Notes under the pieces: generated by a model
What the model was told of the DNA's origin: nothing
Databases searched by the model: none
What the model saw: only the letters and a program-made list of their open reading frames with translations
Position numbers and translations under genes: made by a program
In this document: positions 37,741 through 49,599 of the stretch, one piece after another
Layout of the letters: every line of letters begins with the position of its first letter
How positions within the stretch are numbered: position 1 is the first letter of the stretch
Assembly: GCA_963573385.1 (NCBI GenBank)
Contig: CAUYLG010051171.1
Coordinates: 1 to 64,000 of the forward strand
From: Cacajao melanocephalus
Taxonomy: Eukaryota; Chordata; Mammalia; Primates; Pitheciidae
DNA length: 64,000 nucleotides
Reading direction: 5' to 3'

Positions 37741-40389
37741 TACAGTTGACCCTTGAACAGCATGAGTTTGAACAGCATGGGTGCAATTATAGGTGGATTT
37801 TTTTCCATAAATATGTTAGAAATTTGGGGGAAGATTTGTGACAATTTGAAAACCTCACAGATAAACCACATAGTCTACACATGCTGAAAAAATTAAAGAA
37901 AAGTTAGGTATATCATGAATGCATAAAATATATGTAGATGTTAGTCTATTTTGTCATTTACCACTGTAAACTGTAAACAAATGTTATAAAAAGTTAAACT
38001 GTATGAAAACACGCACAGAAACACTTACATACCATACACGTTGCCATTAGCAATCAAGAAAAATGCAAACATAAAGATACAGATTTAAATCATGAATGTA
38101 TAAAACTAACTGTAGAACATGCTGTACTACTGTAATAATTTTGTAGTCAACTCCTGTCACTACTGTGAGGAACTCAGGTTTGCAAATATTCCCTTAAAAT
38201 GCTGTGTGAGTTTCCTTACTCTCAAGCAAATGGCATATCTCAGAAAAAATGACCTCTCATGGTTCTTGCAGATTTTCATTGTGTTTAGTGCAATACTGTA
38301 AACTCTGAATAATACCATAGGATCTATAGGAATTTCCACTAGTGATTCTGGAATTTCTCCCAAAAAGCAGAGAAAAGTCATGACATTACAAGAAAAAAGC
38401 TGAATTGCTTGATATGTACCATAGATTGATACACAGACATGTACTATAAATTGCAGTTGCCTGTCATTTCAAAATAAATAAATCCAGTGTAAGGACCACT
38501 GTAAAAGAAGAAAAGGATATTTATGCATCTGTCACTGTAGTCATCACCAGGAGGCACAAAAACCTTGCACTTTTTGTGAAATACCTTTTTATCTCATATT
38601 GAAGATCCAACTTTTATACCTATAAACTTTAATACAATTTTATAAAAAGTGAAGTCATTATATAACAACTTAAAGGAAAGATGAAAGATCTAAAGCTGGA
38701 GAATGTAATGCCCTCAAAGGATGCTTTGATAATTTTAGAAAGACGTTTGGCTTAAAATATATCAAGATAACAGAGAAAGCAGCTTCAGCCAATCAAGAGG
38801 CAGCAGACAAGCTCTCAGATACTATTAATAAAATCGTTGAAGAGAAAATATATCTACCTAAACATGTTTTTAATACAGATGTAAGTGCCCTATTCTGGGG
38901 GGAAAAAATGCCACAGAGGACATTGATTAGTAAGAAAGAGAATTAAGTACCAGGATTTAAGGTAGAAAAGGATAGGCTATTTGCGCAAATGCAGTTGGAT
39001 TGATGATCAGTATTGCCACTATCTATAAAGCTGACAATATTCAAGCCTTGAAGGGAAAAGATAAACACCAACTGCCAGTCTTTTGGTTATACAACAAGAA
39101 GGCCTGGACAATGAGAGCCCTTTTTCTGGATTGGGTCCATCGATGCTTTGTTCCTAAAGTCAGCAAGTACTTTTAAAGTTCCTTTTAAACTGCCTTTTAA
39201 AGTTCTTTTGCTATTGGACAGCACCCTTGGTAACCCAGAACCACAGGAGTTCAACACCGACAGCAACAAAGTGGTCTGCTTGCTCCCAAACACAGCATCT
39301 CTAGTCCAACCTCTAGATCAGGGGTCAAAAGAACTTTTAAGGCTCATTACACACAATTCTCTATGGAAAGGATTGTCAACATTATAGAAGAGAACCCTGA
39401 TAGAACACCATGAAAGTCTGGAAGGATTCTACCATCAGAGATGCCATCATTTTTGCAGAAAGAGCTTTGAAAACCATCAAGCCTGAAACAATAAATTGCT
39501 GCTGAAGAAAATTGTGTCCAGACGTTGTGCATGACTTCACAGGATTTACAATAGAACTAATCAAGGAAATAAAAAAGAGATTGTAGATATGGCAAACAGG
39601 GTGGGGTGTGAAAGGTTTCAAGATATGGATCTTGGAGAAATTCAAGAACTAATAGACACCACACCAGAGAAATTAACAGAAGACAATTTTATGGAAAAGA
39701 GGGTTTCCATTGCCAGAGGATGAGAAAGAAGATGTAGAAGAAGCAGTGGCAGAAAACGAATTGATGTTAAACAATTTGAAAGAAGGATTCTGATTATTCA
39801 AGACTGCTTTAGACTTATTTCATGACATGGAATCTTCTATGATACAGGCACTGAAACAAAAGCAAACAGTAGAAAAAGGATTGGTACTATATAAAGACAT
39901 TTTTGGAGAAATAAAAAAGCAAAAAGTAAGACAGAAATTGTATTTCTGTAAAGTTATACCAAGTGTGTCTGCCTGTCTCTCCTGCCTCCCCTTCCACCTC
40001 TTCCACCTCTTTCACCTCTGATACCCCTAAGACAGCAAGACCAACTCCTCCTCTGCTTTCTCTTCCTACTCTCTTCATTCTTAACAAGACTGAAAACCAA
40101 GAATGATGATCCACCTCTACTTTCAAGAATGAAAGGAAGTAAATATATCTTTCTTATGACTTTCTTAATAACATTCTCTTTTCTCTAGCCTACTTTATTG
40201 TGAGAATACAATGTATAATACATATACAAAATATGTGTTAAGGAACTATGGTATCCGTAAGATTTCAGTCAACAATAGGCCATGAGTAGTTCAGTTTTGG
40301 AGAGTCAAAAGTTACACATGAATTTTCAGTTGCATGGGTTAAGGGGGATTGGTGTCTCTTATTCTGACATTATTCAAGGGTCAAATATA
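37741..40389 (+). mobile_element. Tigger-type DNA transposon, nearly full length
   Basis: Ends are CAGTTGACCCTTGAACAGCA after TA on the left, and the inverted TATTCAAGGGTCAAA near 40372-40387 on the right, consistent with a TA target. The plus strand between about 38690 and 39950 holds a decayed pogo/Tigger transposase. Readable blocks are KIVEEKIYLPKHVFNTD near 38840, KDKHQLPVFWLYNKKAW near 39060, LLLLDSTLGNPEP and LPNTASLVQPLDQGS near 39210-39330, and ETINCC-like text near 39490. Many stops and frameshifts are present, so it is not functional. It lies in the intron between ABCA10 exons P12 and P11. Confidence 0.85.
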
Positions 40390-40697
40390 TGTTGATTTGA
40401 ACAGGAATTATTCTCCTTTATATTTCATTGAATGTAAGCTCCCTGATTGCAGAAATTTGCCTTGTTCATGGTTATATTTCAAGCAAAGTATCTGGCACAC
40501 AAGAAAATACAATCCATATGAAAGAATGAATAAATATTGGGAAGGGCAAAGAATAAGGAAGATTTCCATTGTTCTGTTTTTATTCACCAAATAATCAAAA
40601 AGGATGCATATTAAGAGTCCAGTTTATACAAAACGCTTTGTTAAATAGTATTGTAATTACTGTAGTTACAGGAATAAAAGTGGGGGAAGAAAAGGAG

Positions 40698-40797
40698 GAT
40701 GATATGGCTTGGCTTTGTGTCCCCAACCAAATCTCATCTTGTAGTTCCCATAATTCCCATGTGTTGTAGGAGGGACCCAGTGAGAGACGATTGAATA
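40698..40797 (+). mobile_element. THE1/MST LTR 5' fragment
   Basis: GATATGGCTTGGCTTTGTGT, then CAAATCTCATCTTGTAGTTC and GAGGGACCCAGTGAGAGA, truncated exactly where the inverted repeat begins. Confidence 0.75.
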
Positions 40798-42200
40798 AAG
40801 TTTGTGGCAGAAGGAAGAATAAATATAGAATGCAGAAGCAGAAACAGGAAGTGTTTGATTACTCCTTACAATGCATTGTTGTTGCTATCATTGCTTCCCA
40901 GAAGGAATGGTTAATGGAAGACTTTTTTTTCTTTTTTTTGATGAGTAAAACAATACAGATGGGGTAACTACTGTAGTAAGATGACAAAAAGAAATGGAAT
41001 AAAGATGAAAGAAGCAAGATGGTCAAAGGTATGTTCTTCCCTTGCATTGTTAGATTTAGAAAATCTAACTTAATTTTTATACAATACTGAAGATATATTG
41101 CTATATATTTTGTTAAAGCAATACCTTTAATAATTACAAAGACTATGGCCATTAAATCTTTGAGGAGATTCTGAAATATACACAAAATTCTTAATCACTG
41201 TACTTTTCTAAGGAGATATTGTATGAGTCAACTGTCCATATATCAAGTCAATATATAATGTGTTGGATACCATGAACTTATATATACAAAACAGATGTTA
41301 CTAAAAGCCTAAAATAAAGAAGCAGACAATGTCTGTGAACTGGAAGATTCACTATGTAAAGATATCATTTCTCCCTCAAAGTAATTTATAGATTCAGTAC
41401 AATCCCAATTAATGTCACTTCTTATGGAATTTGACAAGCAGATTCTAAAAAGTGCATAAAAATACAGAGAATCAAAAATAGCCAAGTCACTTAAAAAAGA
41501 ACAATGTGGGAAGATTTGCTATCTCAAATAAAGCTACCATAATTGAGACAGTGTGGTGTTGATGTATAAACAGAAAAATAGATTAATAGAAGAAACCAGA
41601 AAGGCCAGAAATAGTCTTAATCAATAACAAAGGTAGCACTGCAAAGCAGTGAGATAATGATATGGACAAGTGGATATATAAATATGATACATATCAAAAA
41701 GGCATATAAACAGAGTTTCTTCCATATGTATAAGAAATTTTTCTGAAGGAATAAACAATATAAACTTAAATAAACTCAGGGTTTCATCAGCTTATTTTAT
41801 ACACATTGTGTATATTTCAGAATCTCCTCAAAGATGTAATGGCCATAGTCTTTGTAATTATTAAAGGTATTGCTTTAACAAACTATACAGCAATATATCT
41901 ACAGTATTGTATAAAAATTAAGTTACATTTTCTAAATCTAACAATGCAAGTGAAGACTGTATCTTTGACTATCTTGCATCTTTCATCTTTATTCTGTTTC
42001 TTTTTGTCATCTTACTACACTAATTATCCCATCTATATTGCTTTACTCATCAAAAAAAAAAAAAAAAGAAGTCTTCCATCAACCATTCCTTCTGCGAAGC
42101 AATGATAGCAACAACAATGCATTGTAAGGAGTAATCAAACACTTCCTGTTTCTGCTTCTGCATTCTATATTTATTCTTCCATCTGCTACAAACTGTATTT
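40794..42200. repeat. Large inverted repeat (arms about 393 and 395 bp, spacer about 619 bp)
   Basis: The left arm (40794-41186) is the reverse complement of the right arm (41806-42200) with scattered mismatches, roughly 90 % identical by eye. Both arms encode matching open frames in opposite directions, with the shared stretch MCIFQNLLKD and then MAIVFVIIKGIALT. The spacer holds an L1 fragment. Confidence 0.88.
41330..41780 (+). mobile_element. L1 ORF2 fragment in the inverted-repeat spacer
   Basis: AAAGTAATTTATAGATTCAG, then ATAGCCAAGTCACTTAAAAA and GGCCAGAAATAG are decayed L1 ORF2 text in plus orientation. Confidence 0.65.
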
Positions 42201-42799
42201 TACATTCACTGCTTTATAAAACTGCAGTCTCAAAAGTCCGTTGTAGACATCTGTATGTAGCAATAAGGTATAACAGATACCCTAAAGGGTCTTACCCATA
42301 CTGTACAATTAAATTTGGGGAAATTAAAACAACCGTCCCTTAAATATACTGCTAGTTTCAAGGGGAAAAAAAAAAGTGAGGAATTTCTTCAAGGACAAAA
42401 AGCCTGAAACCCAACTTGGACCATTAAATAAACACAAAATCTGCTTGGGCTGAGGACAAATCTCCATATCAGCCCATGGATTAGGAAGACATGATTTGGG
42501 TTCTCTTTAAAGTCCTTCCCCGCAAAGACTTTGGAGAGACTAAAATGAAACCCTTTTGATGTGAGTTCTTTGTAAATCCCATATTGAGGCATGATACTCT
42601 AAGTTGGCTTATACAATCTTAGATGGAATTTATACTGCACTTTTCACAAAAATAATTGAAAATTTTTTGAGGACGAAAACATCCCTAATATAGAGTCTTA
42701 GGAGTTCCACACTTTAACGTCAACCAAATATGAGCTCCTCTTCCCAAAAACGACAAAAAAATACATAAAACATACAAGGCAATAAGCACTAGATGACTT

Positions 42800-43640
42800 T
42801 TGATACTAGAATTGTCAAATAACAAGTAGAAATATTGTTTCCAATTAAATGTTTAAATAAATCAAATATGAAATATAGAACAATAGCAAGGAACAAAAGA
42901 TTGTGAGAAACAATCAAACATATTTTAAATAGAACCAAAAAGAGATTTGGAAAACAAAACTGAAATTTTATGTAGTCAATGAGTAAAGATAATTGAGATG
43001 CAGATGAATTTAAAACAAGTAAATTGGAAGAAATGTCTAAAGCTTTCCCCAGAAGGCAGCAAGGACAAGGACATGGAAAATTTGAATGAAATGCTAACAG
43101 ATGTACAGAATACTGTGAAAATCTCAGAGGCAATATTTGAAGTGGTATTGGCTGAGAATTTTCCTAAACTGACAACAGAAATGAATTTGAACGTTCAGAA
43201 ATGAATGTTTCTAGGTTTGGATGTTTATTTATCTTTATTTTTGCACAATTTGTACAAAATAAAGATAAATAGAAGTCCACACCTAGAAACATTCTAATGA
43301 AGTAAAAAAAAAAAATTAAAGATTAGTCAATGAGAGAGCCTCTACAAAGGATGGCAACTGACTGCTAGCAGATATCTGAACAGTAAAAATGTAAGCAATA
43401 AGAGAGTGACTTTTCAAAGTGACAAGAGAAAATAATTGTCAACCTAGAAATGCAAATGCAGCTAAATTATATTTTAAGAATGGGGGTGAAAAAACATTTT
43501 TTTAAAACAAAGTTTATAGCTAACTGATCTGCTTAAAAGAATATATAAATGATGCATTTTGGGAAACAAACAAGCAAAAAAAGATGACGGATCTCAAAAT
43601 GGAGGGAAAAAAGACTAAAATCGAAGTATGAATATTGAAC
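42800..43640 (+). mobile_element. Old L1M fragment
   Basis: GGCTGAGAATTTTCCTAAAC near 43150 and AATTGTCAACCTAGAAATGC near 43434 are typical of L1M internal sequence. The boundaries are vague. A short hairpin (43204-43293) lies inside. Confidence 0.5.
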
Positions 43641-43869
43641 AAATAGATTGATTTAAAATGTACACAAATCTTTTTTAAGTTCTTAAAATGTTAATAAGGA
43701 TGCTTATTTGAGGGATTAAAAAAAGAAAACCAAAACACTAGACAATAGCATGTAAGTAGGGTAAGAAATGTATTAATAATAAAATCCCAAAAATATGGTG
43801 TTGGAAGTAATTAGGATATTTATTTACTTGCGGCTTTGTTAAGTTTAGCATTTAAAAAAATTTTCAGGG

Positions 43870-44258
43870 GTGTTATGGGCTGAATTTTGCCTCCCGAAAA
43901 CATATATGTTTAAATCTTAACCCCCCAGTAGCTCAGAACATGACTATATTTAGAAATAGTCTCTAAATGGGTAATTAAGTTTAAAGGATGCCAGTGAGGG
44001 AGTCCCTAACCGAACATGACTCTTGTCCTTATAAGAAGGGGAGATTGGGACACAGACACACGCAAAGGGAAGACCATGAGAACGCACTAGAAGAAGATGA
44101 CCCTCTATAAGCCCATAAGAGAGGTCTCAGAAGAAATCAACCTAGCCAATAGCTTGACCTCAGACTTTTGGTCTCTAGAATTGTGAGAAAATAATTCTGT
44201 TCCTTAAGCCACACTGTCTGTAGTACTTTATTATAGCAGCCCTAGCAAACTAATACAA
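43870..44258 (+). mobile_element. MLT1 solo LTR, full length
   Basis: Starts TGTTATGGGCTGAATTTTGC and ends GCAAACTAATACA. CTTGTCCTTATAAGAAGGGG, CTCTAGAATTGTGAGAAAAT and TTCCTTAAGCCACACTGTCT are the expected internal blocks. Confidence 0.8.
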
Positions 44259-44269
44259 AGTAATAAAAT

Positions 44270-44790
44270 ATAGCTTATGACTTTCAAACCAGAAAAGAGA
44301 AAAATGTGGAATAAAAACAAATCTAAACAAACAAACAAGAAAGGCAAGAAAGAAGGAAAACCACACAGGGACATCACATACATAAAGCAAAAAGTAAAAT
44401 AGTGTAACTTCATATATATCAAAAATCACAATAAACTCATTACATTAAAAGCAGGTTGTCAGATTGAATTACAAAACAACAAATAAAATCCAACCATATT
44501 TGTTTTAAAACAGACAGACATTAAAGCATAAGAACAATGAAAGGTGAAAAGTAAACAAACATGGCAAAAAAAGATTTATCAAGCAAATACTGAACAAAAG
44601 AAATCTAGTGTATTTATATTAATATGAGACCCATTTGACTTTATGGCCAAAAACCATAGGAATAAATAGGGTTGGTGTATAATCATTCTAGACTTCAATG
44701 CACCCAACAAAATAGTCTCAAAATATACAAAGCAAAATTGGATTAAATTAAAAAGTGAAACTGACAAGCCTACCTATATAATGGGATTAC
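44270..44790 (+). mobile_element. Old L1 fragment
   Basis: CAGATTGAATTACAAAACAA and the stretch near CTTCAATGCACCCAACAAAA resemble decayed L1 ORF2 text. Low information. Confidence 0.4.
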
Positions 44791-45888
44791 AAGAGAAAGA
44801 TAAAGATCAATGACTAACACCAATGGTTAAGAAGACATTACCCTTGGCTATAACATTTGACCACTGTAGTACAACCAGTGATAAAACTGGCCCAAGGAAT
44901 TATGTGATTAGCTGTCACCGGGATGAGATTTGGAGGCTCAGAAGCAATTTAGTAGCCTTTAGGATTTCTGCTGACCTACTGAATTCTCCAACTGATTATA
45001 TTTGTGTTCTCCTGTTCATACTAAATCCAACTTTTAGATACTACTCACAAAGGCCAACCAATGTAACTGTAACAGCTCCAGTGAAGTACAACTTTGGTTC
45101 CTTTACCCTAATCCCTCCACACTGTCCACAGAAAGAGAAAGGGAAATCCAGAAGAAAAAGAAAAGTCAAAGTATAGACCTTGCTTCCTTTCTCACAGCTG
45201 ATCCCCAAACTAAGGGCATGCCTGAGAAGAGCCTGGGGAGAGTTTTACATTGCTTATGAAAGTTATGATTTGGACTTGACTAATATTTTAGATTTTTAGT
45301 TCTTTAAGTGAATCTTATTTAACAAAACTGGGCTGTTTTAATATGTGAAATCAGCTAGTAATAGGGAAGGAGATGCAGTAGCATATGCCTGAAGTAATAA
45401 GTAAATTATTTATTAAGAAAACAGTTTCTTACTTATTTATGTTATTAGTCTATATAGCCACCTATTATGCTTGTTGTTCGTTTGTTTTTCAAGAATAATT
45501 ATTTAAGAGGAAAACCTCACCGAGTTCAGTGGCCTGGGTTTAAGTCTGATTCTTTTCAGTTTTTCCCACTCTGTAAAATGAAGAAACTGTCTCAAATGAT
45601 CTAATCTTTTAGCTGTGACATGCCATGGTTTCTACAGATATTTTGCTTCTTTCCAAAGAAACAGAATTCTAAAAGAGAAACCTCATAGAACAAATGGGAA
45701 ATAAAGGAAATAAAATGAACAAAACATTCTGAAACCATAAACATGGTACAACAATAATGAAAGTACAAAAGAAAAACACAAAAAAAACCCTCCATTCTCT
45801 TCTAAGCAATGTATTTATATTTAAATTTACATTTTAAAAAACTTTAAGAAAATTTAATATAAATGTGTATGCATGTATATATACTTAC

Positions 45889-46001
45889 AATAAACAACCC
45901 AAAAGACCAAAGCCATTACTTTTTTTTCACTTCTGAAAGATGGATGAAAATACGTATGTGAGGAATATAAGAGAAACTGCACAACCAATTATGCATACCA
46001 C
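45889..46001 (-). pseudogene. ABCA10: ABCA10 exon P11, nonsense codon and 1-nt deletion
   Basis: 113 nt where 114 are expected. It encodes VVCIIGCAVSLIFLTYVF, then IFQK and TGA at 45927-45929 in place of Trp of the family KW, then KKSNGF followed by a lost base. Acceptor TTGCAG, donor GTAAGT. Confidence 0.86.
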
Positions 46002-46213
46002 CTGCAAAGAATAAGGATCAACAGCAAGATTAGAAATGGCAGGTCATAGAGGGAAAGAGGAGGAGAGAGAATGCGGTCATAAAGCTGCCTAAGGCAATTT
46101 TCTTATTTTCTTGCATACTACATGCCTTTTGCTAATGACAAAACGTTCATGAAAATAAATTTTCATTTTGATTCTACTATTATAATTGGCCTGGGGAAAA
46201 AGTGATCACTTAC

Positions 46214-46383
46214 CAAGATAAATATGAGTTCCCATGGAAGCTGGAATCTCAGAAATATGAAGTAGTAAATTAAATGTATGAAAGGAAAATCAAGAAGTAT
46301 AATGGAATGTCCACCAGAGCCTGTCCACAGCAGTATGCTGAAAGGCAGAGGTCTGAAATCCATAACTGGGACTGAGCTTTTTT
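46214..46383 (-). pseudogene. ABCA10: ABCA10 exon P10, 1-nt deletion
   Basis: 170 nt where 171 are expected. It encodes KKAQSQLWISDLCLSAY and CGQALVDIPLYFLI, then a 1-nt deletion, and HLIYYFIFLRFQLPWEL appears in another frame. Acceptor ATTAG, donor GTAAGT. Read in its own family frame it meets TAA at 46270-46272. Confidence 0.86.
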
Positions 46384-47015
46384 CTAATAAAGAAATAGAA
46401 GGGATAGAGGAATGGATCTTAATTTGAAAAGATTTTGTGGTTATGTAAAACAATATTGTTGAATACATTTTAAAAATATTATGTTATAGTGTCTGTGTGA
46501 CAAAAAGCATCCTTCTAAGTATCTAGCATCCCAAATGGAAATGTGTAGCTATTGACTCAACAGGAAAGTCTCAGCTATTTTAAAAGCTGATTTATTACTG
46601 GTATAGATTAATGAAGATGACTACACTATATATTTTTAAAGCCCGGTTTATAAAAGGATAGTTAAATAATTGGAAACGTATGTCTGACATTTCATGCTAT
46701 ACTTAAAAATCTAAATTGCCTTTGGAACTGTGAAATAGCTGCATGACTCAAACAGTACCACATCTTCATCCCTGAAGTTTATTTAGCATGATTCCCTTAC
46801 ACCTGAGGCAATTTTATTGTGCTAAGTGGCAGACTTTCCAACCTTTTTGAAATCATGTGTTTACCATAATTTATAATGATATTAGAATGATGTAATGTAT
46901 GTGTAAACATATTTACCAAAGTACAATCCTGTGTGTATAAAACAATAAAATTCCAATTAATAAAGTCAGATAAAATCAATCTCAATGTCTCTAATTTCCT
47001 GTCTCTCTCTCCTAC

Positions 47016-47121
47016 TTTGTAATCGATGATGCTGCTCATGCCAATATAAGGAGAAATAGTTTGTGACCAACAACAAAAATATGGACCCATCTATAAAACC
47101 AAGATCCAGTACTACGTCATC
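47016..47121 (-). pseudogene. ABCA10: ABCA10 exon P9, 2-nt deletion
   Basis: 106 nt where 108 are expected. It encodes DDVVLDLGFIDGSIFLLL and VTNYFS, then the reading frame shifts. The shifted region still shows GMSSIIDYK in another frame. Acceptor TTTCAG, donor GTAGGA. Confidence 0.86.
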
Positions 47122-47337
47122 CTGAAAGATGAAAACACATCAGTAAACCGTTGCAATTGTTACAAATTATACAAACATTATATGTTTCTGGGAAATAATT
47201 AAAAACTCCGGGAGCATTCACCTGATTTAACAAGCAAAGAGACAAACATATTTTGTTACCCTTAGTAGCAGGTTCCATTCCCAGGAATAGCATGATTATC
47301 AAAGAAACTCAAAATCTCAATTTTATATGTATATATG

Positions 47338-47697
47338 GTAGTCTCCCCTTTATACAGGAGATACATTCCAAGGCTCCAAATGGATGCCTGAAACCTCGAT
47401 AGTACCAAACCCTATATAATATGTTGTTTTAATCTAATAATTGAAATAGCTACTAAGTGACTAATGGGTAACATATACAGTGTGGACACACCAAACAAAG
47501 AGATGATTCACTTCCTGGGTGGGAAGCAGGACAGCGCAAGATTTCATCATGCTACTCAGAACAGCATGCAATTTAAAACTTATGAATTGTTTATTTCTGG
47601 AATTTTCTATTTCATATTTTAGAACCGCAGTTCATCAAAGGTAACTGAAACATCAGAAAGCAAAATCACGGTGAAGGGGGCTACTGTACTTAGAGGG
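47338..47697 (+). mobile_element. Tigger-derived MITE (MER8-like)
   Basis: GTAGTCTCCCCTTTATACAG at the left, GATGCCTGAAACCTCGATAG inside and AAGGGGGCTACTGTA at the right, the inverted ends of a short Tigger-type element. Confidence 0.65.
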
Positions 47698-48341
47698 CAT
47701 GAGCAGTTTCTCTTTCACATTTGCATCTGATACTTTAAGGAGCTACAGTTACTGTCTCTGAAGCACTGAGTTAAGTTGTCATTTGTTCTAGTTCCCTATT
47801 TCCAAGTTGGCCTCTAATAGTAATTGTCACGAAACTGAAATTATGCTTAGGCATTATGCCTACCTACCTGCAATATATAATTAGAAGAGAGCAAATCTTC
47901 CCTACCTAAATAATTTGACTTCTAGAATTGTTTAAATTAAACAATTGTCAAAGCATTGAGGGGTCTTACTATAAATCTAAGTGTTTTTCCTAGACAGTGT
48001 AATTTATTACTACTATGACAAAGAATAAAAACTAAAGAAAAAGAGTGCAGAAAAGACAAGCTTTTCTCATAAATGCAGGTGGAGGTGGAAGAGCAAAACA
48101 GCAGCAATGAAAAAATTGTTCTAAAAGTACTGGTAAAGACGTGGGAAGAACCAGATTACCAAGGGCTAAACAAATGCACAATCTTCGGTGTAAGGCAAGG
48201 GTAACCCTTGAGAATCCATTATCCCTGCTTCCTAGTATCACCCTGGGAAGAGGTATTACCCACCTTGTTGATCCTGTTGCCCGATATTGAATGGGCCAAT
48301 GTTATTGGTTGATGCACATATCTGTTTTTCTCTCTGAGAAT

Positions 48342-48490
48342 GGGGCAAGATTTCATCACACTACTTAGAACAGTGTGCAATTTAAAACTTATAAATTGTT
48401 TATTTCTAAATTTTCTACTTAATATTTTTCAACGAAGTGTAACTGAAATCACAGAAAGCAAAGTCATGGATAAGGGGGACTACTGTACTT
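48342..48490 (+). mobile_element. Second, truncated copy of the same Tigger-type MITE
   Basis: From GGCAAGATTTCATCACACTA to GGGGGACTACTGTA it repeats the right 150 bases of the element at 47338-47697 in the same direction, about 0.8 kb away. Confidence 0.7.
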
Positions 48491-49278
48491 ATAGAGTGTA
48501 TGACCAGTTTGGGTCCAAATAAATAGATAAATTTTTCCTCCTTTATATACTGTACTCTCTACTTGGGGGTACTGCTTAATTTGGTACCCTAAATCTTTGC
48601 TTTTCTTTGCTCTCCCATCTCTCTTCTGCATGTCCTCAACTTCATCCTAATGATTCCCAAAGTATGCATCATCTCCATCCACCTCTCTGGGTTCCTTGCT
48701 TTTAAAATATTCTACAGAAAGTATCTACTTGGGTATACTCTTCTTTATCTAATATACTAAGTCGAAAACTAATACCAGCATCTCCTCCAAATAAACTTTC
48801 CTTTTCAACTTCCCCTTTTCTATCAGTAGTATTGTGACTGTTTCAATTTCCTAAGCTATAAAATTGTCTTTTTAGATGCATCCCTCTTTTTTACACTTCT
48901 TTTAGTCTGCCATTTAATGCTATTATTCTATAAAATTCACGAGTTTTTCTTTTGTCACTTATTCCTCTTCCTGTATGCTAGTCCAGACACTTTTGTTAGC
49001 TTCTGTTGGTCCTTGACTGGCATTTGAATATTAATATGTGGTAGGGGGATCAGAGAGTCCAGATACACAGAAGGTTAGAGCCAACCAATGAAAGTCATTA
49101 TTAGGCAGAGTTCTAATATAAGCACTGGAATCCCTCATCAGTGAGATTCCAATACCTATATTAGAACTTGACTTGTGAATGTCCAATTATGTACCTTCGT
49201 ATATATATTGCTATTGGCAACATGAGTATACCAACTTCAGAGGCATTAGTGAGGACTAAATGAAATAATATATAGCGA

Positions 49279-49594
49279 GGCCAAGTGCGGTGGCTCATGC
49301 CTGTAATCCCAGAACTTTGGGAGGCTGAGGTGGGCAGATCACCTGAGGTCAGGAGTTCAAGACCAGCCTGGCCAATGTGGCGAAACCCCATCTCTACTAA
49401 AAATACAAACAAATTAGCCAGGTGTAGTGGTGCATGCCTGTAATTCCAGCTACTCAGGAGGCTGACGCAGGAGAATCACTTGAACCCGAACCTGGAAGTG
49501 AAGGTTGCAGTGAGCTGAGATATAGCCACTGCACTCCAGTCTGGGTAACAGAGTGAGACTCCATCTCAGAAGAATAAAAAAAAAAAAAAACAAA
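49279..49594 (+). mobile_element. Alu (S-like)
   Basis: GGCCAAGTGCGGTGGCTCAT to CAGAGTGAGACTCCATCTCA plus A-tail; full dimer in the ABCA10 intron. Confidence 0.92.
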
Positions 49595-49599
49595 ACACT

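Noticed and set aside
40859..42105. Two matching open frames of about 100 codons in opposite directions
   Set aside because: They are the same sequence present in both arms of the inverted repeat; no family similarity and the codons end in an A-run.
44823..45176. 117-codon plus-strand open frame with a basic C-terminus
   Set aside because: No recognised similarity, no splice context, no conservation evidence, and it lies in an ABCA10 intron next to L1-like DNA. Probably chance.
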